DNA of 64,000 nt, from NCBI RefSeq assembly GCF_010015445.1, contig NC_053120.1, positions 6,804,114 to 6,868,113 on the forward strand, written 5' to 3'. Numbering within the stretch: position 1 is the first letter of the stretch; the number at the start of each line of letters is the position of its first letter. The notes under the pieces are model-generated. The model saw only the letters and a program-made list of their open reading frames with translations. It ran no database searches and was not told the origin of the DNA. Source of the DNA: Perca fluviatilis (Eukaryota; Chordata; Actinopteri; Perciformes; Percidae). Positions 55,840-64,000 of the stretch are shown here, piece after piece. The translations under genes and the position numbers were made by a program.

Positions 55840-57740
55840 TTTTTGCAGGAATTGTTTTAAATTTGGGATTTACAAACTATGCACTGGAATCTACTATACT
55901 CTGAGGAGCTTGGAGCAAAACGTGGTACAGTAAATGCACTCTTCCGGAAAACTCTGCTGGCATGCACAAGTGAGACGGTCATGGCTAACCAGTCTGCCCT
56001 GTCTGAAAATGTTTGATGAGTAATCTCATTTTTTGCTGTACTTCAGGACAAAACCTGATTTCTAAGTTGGACTTTGTACATGTAAAATGCTCCTCGACTG
56101 ATACTTTTCTCAGATTTGACACAATGCAAAAAGGCTTAGATAAACAGGCTTGTTTTTCGCTCCATCAGCAAACATTAAAGATTTTAAATAAGCTACTTTT
56201 TAAAGACATTTTGAAATAAATAAAAAATGACTTTCAAACAAGATGATTCCACAATCTATGGGTTTAAAAAAGCTATTGGGATATTTCATAGTTAGGCTAT
56301 ATAGCCTACTTGGTCCGTGTTTATTCACATCAATATTTATTATCCACATGTCATGTCAGTGATAGCAACAAACCAACATTTCAAGGTGTAGATAGTTCAT
56401 TCTAAAATATCACTCAGAAAAAATGCCTAAATAAATGGGACTGAATCAGGGCTAAAATTGCATTCTTTCCTACTTTGTAGGCAGGGTTCAAGGTTCAAAC
56501 TTTTTCATCCACCAGCCAAATGGCTAGTGAATGTTAACATTTTCCAAGCCGCCCAATAGATTTCCATTGTTTTCTTGGCGTGTTGTGATTGAAGGAGCAA
56601 ATCTAGCAGCCAAATGCATATTTTACCAGCATTTAGCTGGTGCTGGTGCATGGTGCTAATTTGGAGCCTGTTTTTTAGGCTACTGCTGCAACAATTTCCC
56701 TTGGGATTATTGAAATACATAGACTGTCTCACAATCTAATCTTGAGAACAAAAGGTTGTAGGCCTACTTCTCGACATTTCTTTTGTACTAGGCTATAGGC
56801 TGAGATATGGGAAGGGAGTGGAGCTTCAAAATACTGTTAGAGACAGGGGGAAAAGTGCAAGGTCAAACAGGTTTTATTTAAATATTTGTATGAAACAAAT
56901 GTAATATGTAGAATATAACTTTTTATTTTATTTTTTATTTTTATTTATTAGTGTTGGTTTTTTAAAGTCATGATGTAACTACTCTGGTACAGCATGCACC
57001 GCCGATCACCTGTCTCTGGTGTTGGGGCGGCCGCTATGGTTGTTGTTGTTGTTGGAGCATGAGCAGTGATGGACCGCTGTTTTCATCTTGTACTAGAATA
57101 TGTTGATATGTCTTCAGTAACCACCTGGCACTTAGGACGTAAAACCATCTACAAAGGGTAAATGCGTGTGTTTGGATTGGCACCATTTCTTGCCGTTTGA
57201 AGACGTTTTGACGCTAAACGCCATTAGCATGCTAGCGTCATTAGCATAACAATCAATTTGGTAGCATGGTAGCAGCCTAGCTTACATTGATGAGCTATGG
57301 CTAATGTTGTTGGCGAACATTAAGCTAAAACTAAATGATTCGAAAATAAGATAGCGTTCAAGTTTTATTTTATTTTATTGAAGTGACAGAGGAGACGTAT
57401 ATTTTCACTCATTACACAGAGAGGACCAGGAAACTGTCACTGGACCCCCTGAAACCTAGCTAGCTAGCTAGATGTCTCCGGCTGTTGCCGCCTGCCAGAC
57501 CGCCATTTTGGACTTCAGCGGCAGCCTGAAATTCACTGTTTTTCCAACGCTCATGCTACAGGTGACATCCCATGAACTCGTGAGTACAAACAAACACTGA
57601 ACTTGCGTTGTATTTTGGAAGCTTGCACTAACTAAGTGAATCGGTCGTCTGCTTAGGTTGTGTTAATTTCTCGTTGAACGCTTATTTAATGAGAAGCTAC
57701 ACAAACAATCATAATGTGATAACTGTGGTTGCAGTGCTTG
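55840..57740. other. Upstream region of the aminotransferase-like gene; no confirmed gene
   Basis: The 150 bp above the start codon lack a convincing TATA box. About 56500-56700 resembles a common fish DNA repeat (CACCAGCCAAATGGCTAGTG). At 57471-57590 a plus-strand ATG opens a 38-codon frame (MSPAVAACQTAILDFSGSL) ending at a good donor (CTC/GTGAGTAC), with a YY1-like GCCATTTTGG inside. It could be the first exon of a plus-strand gene; unproven. Confidence 0.3.
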
Positions 57741-57745
57741 TGTAA

Positions 57746-58152
57746 AGCCCTATTCGCACGGGATAAGTATTACCTGGGGACCTCTTGTAGTTTATAAATT
57801 ACCCCCACACGTCTGTATTTTGTCTGGCGCATTCACACGGGATAACTGAAGTCTGTATTTTACTCAAATTTACAGACATTATCCCCCGGATATGATGTCA
57901 AAACTTTTCATTTATAATTGACAACGCAGCCAGTTAGACCCCAAATCACAGAGATGCCGATTCGCACGGGATTAATATTATCACAGGACCTCCGTTTTCG
58001 GCGAAATATGGTAGGTCATTTGCGGGGGAATTATTACTTTACAAATTACAGACATGACCGATTCGCACGGGATTAAGATCACAGACAACCTCCGCGATTA
58101 TTACAAATGACTGGAGGTCACCAGGTAATACTTATCCCGTGCGAATAGGGCT
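57746..58152. mobile_element. MITE with TAA target duplication (Harbinger-like)
   Basis: The ends AGCCCTATTCGCACGGGATA and its mirror (TATCCCGTGCGAATAGGGCT) form inverted repeats of more than 30 bp. TAA flanks both sides (57743-57745 and 58153-58155). A 3-bp TAA/TTA duplication is typical of PIF/Harbinger elements. Non-coding. Confidence 0.75.
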
Positions 58153-58159
58153 TAAGCCT

Positions 58160-59305
58160 AGTTTTTTACAAAACTGAAGTAGGCTAGATCTGCAACCATT
58201 AGTTGATTACTCAATATGGCGTTTGACATAAATAATTGTCAACTATTTGGATCATCATTTAATAGTTTAAGAAATTAAACATTTTGCAAACATTCTCTGG
58301 TTTCAGCCATATACTGTATACAATAGGTTTTAGCTTCTCCAATGACAGGATTTTAATATTTACAGTCAATGGATTTGCTGATTTTCTCAGCTTTAGGCTG
58401 TTTCATTGTAAAGGCTGAATATAAAAACAAATAAGCATATTTCCAAAAATGTTGAACTATCCTTTTAAAGAGGCCAAGACATTTTTACTATCTTGGATCT
58501 TTTATTTGTGGAAACCAGCTCCACTTGTACCTTCTTTTAGGTTGTAAGAAAGTATAATTGTTTACTTCTACTTATTTTTTTTTCAATCTTAAGTTAATTT
58601 TCAGCCTTCTGTGTTCTTTGATGCAAATAATTTACCACAGCCAGAACAAATAGGCTTTTACACCAGTAACCTGTCTATTCATATCAGTAGACTATGACCT
58701 ACTTCAAACAACGCTTTCTGGGTACTTATTTAATATAGTGTAGTACGTGTGCCAACAAGCTCGTTTAGAATCCAAGACATTCGGATCTTTTGAATACTTA
58801 ATAGACTGTCCCTCAAGACCAAAGTGAAATATGATTCTTGGACAAAAAGTTATGATTCTGTCTTGAAAATTAGTAGAATCACAGTCAACATATTCAAGCT
58901 ATCAAATGCAGTTTTCTGTAATACAAGTCCAACATTAGCATTCATGCTTTTTTGTGCAGGGTTGCCACATGATATTGTGTGCCTTTTGTCATTTTTAAAT
59001 TTAATCATTCTTGTAATGGAAAGCAGCTTAGTTTGTTCTTGTAACTTACCCAATCATCTGGTATCAAAGCATTTTCTCTCTGCTTCAAATCTTTTGTTAA
59101 TCATTTTCAACCATTCTCCTTTTTGGATGTGAACGGTTCAACACAGACACAATAAAGGCTTTAGACAGTATAATAATGTAACCCATGTAGGAAATTATTT
59201 CGACACTGTAGTTAACATTTGCAACACATTTACAAGCGGCAGCATTAAATTAAAGTGATACTTTCATCACAATTGTATTTTTTTAATTCATAAATATTAT
59301 AATCA
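58160..59305. other. Gene-free stretch
   Basis: AT-rich sequence with a 102-codon frame at 58824-59132 that lacks recognisable domains and conserved composition. I do not consider it a gene. No element ends identified. Confidence 0.4.
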
Positions 59306-59309
59306 GGGC

Positions 59310-60078
59310 CTTGCACGACGTTCCACTTCTGGGATTGCTCCATTGCCGATGGAAATGCCGCCGGATTTCACTCATTTATGCTGGATATCCATTGCCTTGG
59401 GCTTCCTTTGTGTCAGCATTTTAAACTCCGGTGGATTTCTGAGGACTATGGTTAACTGCTCCTCAGATCTCTGCAGGGTAAATCCAGACAGCTAGCTAGA
59501 CTATCTGTCCAATCTGAGTTTTCTGTTGCACGACTAAAACTACTTTTGAACTTACACATGTTCCACCAAAACAAATTCCTTCCCAAGGCTATTTTGCAGA
59601 GGCGCCGCCCAAGATGATTGTGATTGGTTTAAAGCAGGGTTCACCAACCTTTTTGAAACTGAGAGCTACTTCATGGGTATTGAGTCATCCGAAGTGCTAC
59701 CAGTTTGATACCGTCTTCTGAAATAACAAATGTGCTCAGTTTAATCAGTTTAATATGATTATTAATGATTAATGATACTCATCTATGTGAAGACACTGAT
59801 CATGTTAATGATTTCTCACAATAATTATAAACAATGACTTAACAAGGTGGGAAACGGATAATATCAATATTCAATTTTCATTTTTAGAACAGGCCTGAGG
59901 GCTACTCATGTGGTCCTTGGGGGCTACCTGGTGCCCGCGGGTACCGTGTTGGTGACCCCTGGTTTAAAGAAATGCCAATAAACCAAAGCACGTTTTTTCT
60001 CCCATCCAGGAATGCTGTGTGGACTAGCCAAACCCTCCTCTGCAGTGCTGTGGAGGAAGGTCTGGCAAAGCGAGACTA
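59310..60078. mobile_element. MITE family M1, copy h, interrupted by a hAT element
   Basis: Family sequence from about 59310 (TTCCACTTCTGGGATTGC) to 60078 (TCTGGCAAAGCGAGACTA), split at GATTGGTTTAAAG by the element at 59635-59961. Confidence 0.65.
59635..59961. mobile_element. Small hAT-like element with 8-bp target duplication
   Basis: A 327-bp element with ends CAGGGTTCACCAAC and GTTGGTGACCCCTG (14-bp inverted repeats, one mismatch). The perfect 8-bp direct repeat GTTTAAAG flanks it at 59627-59634 and 59962-59969. An 8-bp duplication with CAGGG ends indicates the hAT superfamily. It is non-autonomous. Confidence 0.8.
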
Positions 60079-60109
60079 GTGCTTCTTATTGCATTAACTT
60101 TGGCTCAAT

Positions 60110-60260
60110 GCAGATTAGGGGTGGGAATCCCCAGAGGCCTCACGATACGATATCATCACGATACTTATGTCACGATACAATATTATTGCGATTTTAAAGA
60201 TATTGCAATATTCTGCGATATATTGCAATTTATTACCTTTTTTCCAACTTCAAATTTTTC
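60110..60260. mobile_element. MITE fragment rich in CACGATAC / TATTGC
   Basis: Starts GGGGTGGGAATCCCCAGAGG and continues with repeated CACGATAC and GATATTGCAAT words, a common fish DNA repeat. Right end not found; 60260-60800 shows nothing more. Confidence 0.45.
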
Positions 60261-60809
60261 CCGATTTCAAATGATGTCCCCAAAAGAAAACTTTGTCAAC
60301 ATCTGTTTTATCTAAAAAGATACATTTCTCTGTTTGTTCCTCTCACTTCAATTTTACTGCTGCAAAATGGGATTGTCAAGCAGAAAAACTGACCAACACA
60401 TATACAGTATAATAAAAGATCGATACTGTGATACTGTCACCTGAAATGGTTTTCACTTCACAGGTGTGCTTTGTCAGGGTTAATTAGTGGAATTTTTTCC
60501 CTTATTAATAAAAAAGCAAAGGGTGGCTACTTTGAAGAATCTAAAATATAAGACATATTTTCAGTTATTTCACACTTTTTTGTTAAGTACATAATTCCAT
60601 ATGTGTTCATTCATAGTTTTGATGCCTTCAGTGAGAATCTACAATGTAAATAGTCATGAAAATAAAAAGGAAACGCACTGAATGAGAAGGTGTGTCCAAA
60701 ACTTTCTCCTTTTACAGCCGTTCTGAGTTTGCAGGTATGCAGGTTAAATATCAGGTAATAATCAACTGTAAAGTAGCTACACCTTTTAAAGTATTCCTTC
60801 GTAAAAAAA

Positions 60810-60895
60810 ACCGGGGGGGGGGAAATAAAAAAAAATTTTTTTAAAAAAAAAAAAATATTAAAAAATTTTTATTTAAAATTTTTTTTTATATTTTA
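60810..60895. repeat. Low-complexity G/A/T homopolymer patch
   Basis: Runs of G, A and T homopolymers in quick succession. It looks like error-prone or poorly assembled sequence. An AT dinucleotide tract follows at about 60985-61016. Confidence 0.6.
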
Positions 60896-60978
60896 TAAGT
60901 TCAAGTTTAAGTCACCACTACCTCTGGTCATTGACTTAGTATCTCAGAATATAAACTAAGAATCTCAAAGTAATAAGA

Positions 60979-61019
<41 letters not shown>

Positions 61020-61414
61020 CTTAGTATCTCAATATATTGACTTAATATCTCAAAATATTGGTTCAGTATCTCAATATATTGACTTAGTAACTCTGAATAT
61101 TGACTAAGAATCTCAATATATTAACTTCTGCACACCGGTGTGCACAGTATTACTTTATATTATGGAGTCTGGAGATCCTTTTTTCTTGTTGGAGGGGAAA
61201 TCTATTCTTGGGACATGTTTGTTACTACTGTTTCAACTGAATTGTGTTAATGTTGATAGAGTTTGGATGCTTTCAACGGTTTGATCGAATTCTGCATTAG
61301 CAAAACACAATTTCTTTTATAAAATGATAAATCTTTACCCGGACAAGTAACAAGTGAAACGTAAATGTACTTGTTCATAGGACACGTGCCTCAAAAAGTT
61401 AATGTCAAGCCCTG

Positions 61415-62151
<737 letters not shown>

Positions 62152-62494
62152 CCTAATACTGTATCTGTAGTCAAATTATTATATATATTATATATTTTTT
62201 TCTTTTTTCTATTTTATATTTTATTTTATTTTTTTATTCCTTTTTTATTTTTTTAATTCTTTTTTTTTTTTTTTTTATTTTTTCCTTTTTTTTTTATAAT
62301 TTTTATTTGTTTTTTTTTTTTTTTTCTTTTATTTTCCTATACTTTTTTTAAGTTTTTTTTTTTTAAACCTTTATTGTTCCTTTTACTTTTTCTTTTTTTT
62401 TTTTTATAATTTTTAGTTTTCTTAAACTTTTTTTTTTTATTTTTTTTAAATCCCCATGGTTACGACACATTGATCGCCTGGCGTTTAATCGCGG

Positions 62495-62980
62495 AGCGTT
62501 GTCCTTCACATGAGGAGAGAGACCCGGCAGATCCCCGCGACTACGCAGGTTAAGTGTCGCTCCACTGGCTCCAGGTCCAGTTCCGTATCCAATTCAAAGT
62601 CCTCCTGTTTACATTCAAGGCCGTCCACAACCTTGTCCCCCCCATATTTGTCTGATCTCAGATCCTCTTCCTCCATACACCTGTCTGTCCCCTCCGCCCG
62701 TCTCACCACCACGGGGAGCAGAGCATTCAGCCGCTCTGCTCCCCGTCTTTGGAACTCATTATCACCCCAACTCAGAAACATCGATTCATTCCCCATTTCA
62801 AACTGCAACTCAAAACCCATCTGTTTAAAACGGCCTACTCCACTTGATGTCAACTGCTCTGCCTCTTTCTGCTGTTTCTATTGTCGTTTTATTCTTTATC
62901 TTTATTTATTGCTGCTTTGCTGCTTGAGTGCCGAAAAAGGCGCCTTTAAATAAAATGTATTGTTATTATTATTATTAAAA
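62495..62980 (+). mobile_element. LINE 3' fragment with ATT tail
   Basis: With frameshifts the plus strand gives RIQFKVLLFTFKAVHNL, then GSRAFSRSAPRLWNSLSPQL and, in another frame, FKLQLKTHLFKTAYS. These are the end of an L2-type RT ORF. A UTR with AATAAAATG and an ATT microsatellite ends it at about 62979. Different subfamily from the LINE at 43.5-47.1 kb. Confidence 0.7.
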
Positions 62981-63158
62981 GCCCTTTATAGCCACAATGG
63001 GGAGATTCTCACTGTTGCAGCAGCGAGGGATAGAGATAGCTTCATATTTGGCTTCCTTAAGTATTGGATAGTTTGAATAAAAGTAAAAGAAAAATGTTTT
63101 ATTGTGGTAAATGCACATCTAGTAATCAAATAATAGGTAGTTGCTGAGTTAGAGAAAA

Positions 63159-63178
63159 TGGCGTCCCAAAATGGCGCC
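63159..63178 (+). promoter_or_regulatory. Two YY1-like sites, possible promoter
   Basis: AAAATGGCG occurs twice in tandem, about 250 bp upstream of the open frame that starts at 63425. This is the YY1 core and is often seen at the start of TATA-less genes. The link to that gene is inference. Confidence 0.3.
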
Positions 63179-63424
63179 TACTTGTGTGTACTGCTCTTGT
63201 GCAAAGACAACCGTCTTTTTCCTTTCCATATTTCGTAAAGTATTCTTTCTTTGCCATATTTTAGGAATCTTCAGAAATCACTACATTCATACTGTATGTT
63301 CAAACATAGACAACCTGGTATCCCATAGCAACAATAGAATCAAAGATAGCATGGAATAGAATCAATAACCATTTGGATTGAAAACATAAGAATACATGTT
63401 GTTGTTGTCATAACGACCCTTGTG

Positions 63425-64000
63425 ATGTTGTTGAGAATCTATGGATACTGGGACCCATTTCTGACTCAAATTCAGCCAGACAAGCAGCAGTTTGTATCAG
63501 AGAGGCATTTGACTGACAATCCAAAGGTGCACATTGCTAAAGGAGAAGAGACACTGGTCCAGCAGAATACTACGTTCAACATGGAATTCAACGGCAGAGA
63601 GATCGAACCGCAGATGAATTTCTATTTGAGTTCACTTGAAGAACAAGCGCGGTGTGAGCTGAAGGACAGCGAGGCGAGGCTCACCCAGAGTGAATGTGAG
63701 GGAAGAGTCCAGCTGATCGTCAGAGAGGACTTGCTGGCCGATGTCTCGATCAGCTCAACAGCAGAGAGAGGCAGCAGTTGGAGGCGTGAGAAAGAGCTGA
63801 TGCAGAGGGAGATGAGCGACCTGAAAGTTCAGCTGGCTGAACGTGTCCCCTCCCCACCCAGGGAATCAGAGTTTCTCAAATCCCAGCTGGGGAAAATCAG
63901 CAGCAGGCTCAGAAAAGCCCTGAAAGACCTCGACCTTCACTACTTCATGACTGAAGACCTGAAAGTCAAATTGGAGAAGACGAAGGGAGAGAAGGAGGCA
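63425..64000 (+). CDS. Unrecognised, possibly coiled-coil protein, 5' part (runs off the window)
   Basis: Open for 192 codons from ATG at 63425 to the last base, with no stop. The first in-frame stop upstream is about 80 bp before the ATG, and the preceding open codons encode a hydrophobic run (VVVVITTLVMLL). A splice acceptor upstream and a membrane anchor at the N-terminus are therefore possible. The rest is hydrophilic: MEFNGREIEPQMNFYLSSL, then charged stretches with a rough heptad pattern (RREKELMQREMSDLKVQLAE, FLKSQLGKISSRLRKAL, DLKVKLEKTKGEKEA) that suggest a coiled coil. Codon usage is GC-rich and biased compared with nearby DNA, which supports real coding. I do not recognise a family. 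No intron is visible within the frame. Confidence 0.55.
   Translation, partial: MLLRIYGYWDPFLTQIQPDKQQFVSERHLTDNPKVHIAKGEETLVQQNTTFNMEFNGREIEPQMNFYLSSLEEQARCELKDSEARLTQSECEGRVQLIVREDLLADVSISSTAERGSSWRREKELMQREMSDLKVQLAERVPSPPRESEFLKSQLGKISSRLRKALKDLDLHYFMTEDLKVKLEKTKGEKEA

Noticed and set aside
58824..59132. 102-codon plus-strand frame
   Set aside because: AT-rich, no domain, no splice or promoter context; the minus strand is also open there, as expected for random AT-rich DNA.

Overview
The window looks like vertebrate nuclear DNA from a teleost, probably a percomorph. Evidence: genes split by GT-AG introns, a fish-type pancreatic elastase, L2-like LINEs, a Tc1 transposon, tRNA-derived SINEs, many MITEs and long CA/GT microsatellites. 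Most of the 64 kb is introns and transposable-element debris. I see no bacterial-type operon, CRISPR array or viral genome.

Three gene bodies can be rebuilt exon by exon, all on the minus strand. (1) At 26006-18725 is an eight-exon digestive serine protease, elastase-3-like (267 aa). It has signal peptide, activation site, full His/Asp/Ser triad, TATA box and poly(A) signal. (2) At 55835-48801 is an intact eleven-exon, 505-aa member of the alanine aminotransferase family. Its PLP-binding lysine is replaced by serine, and the aromatic motif that stacks on the cofactor is also lost, so it is predicted to be a pseudoenzyme. (3) At 43176-33306 is a tandem paralogue of (2). It has lost the end of exon 5 and all of exons 6-8. 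Its other seven exons are clean, and an exon 4 to exon 9 splice would stay in frame.

Layout: 1-18.7 kb, no complete gene (LINE 3' ends, a lone THAP-domain exon, MITEs, microsatellites); 18.7-26.1 kb, elastase; 26.6-32.9 kb, a MITE split by a 5.5-kb foldback element; 33.3-43.2 kb, broken aminotransferase paralogue; 43.5-47.1 kb, nearly complete L2-type LINE with one frameshift; 47.1-55.8 kb, intact aminotransferase-like gene with a Tc1 element in intron 4; 55.9-63.4 kb, MITEs, a minisatellite and a poly-T tract of over 400 bases; 63.4-64 kb, the open 5' part of an unrecognised, possibly coiled-coil gene on the plus strand.

The two most notable items are these. The foldback element (27172-32703) has unequal arms of about 140-bp tandem repeats in opposite orientation, matching unique ends, and a perfect 9-bp target-site duplication. 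The aminotransferase pair has lost the family's catalytic lysine (visible in the intact copy), and both copies share the altered cofactor-stacking motif. All family assignments come from reading motifs by eye; no database search was run.
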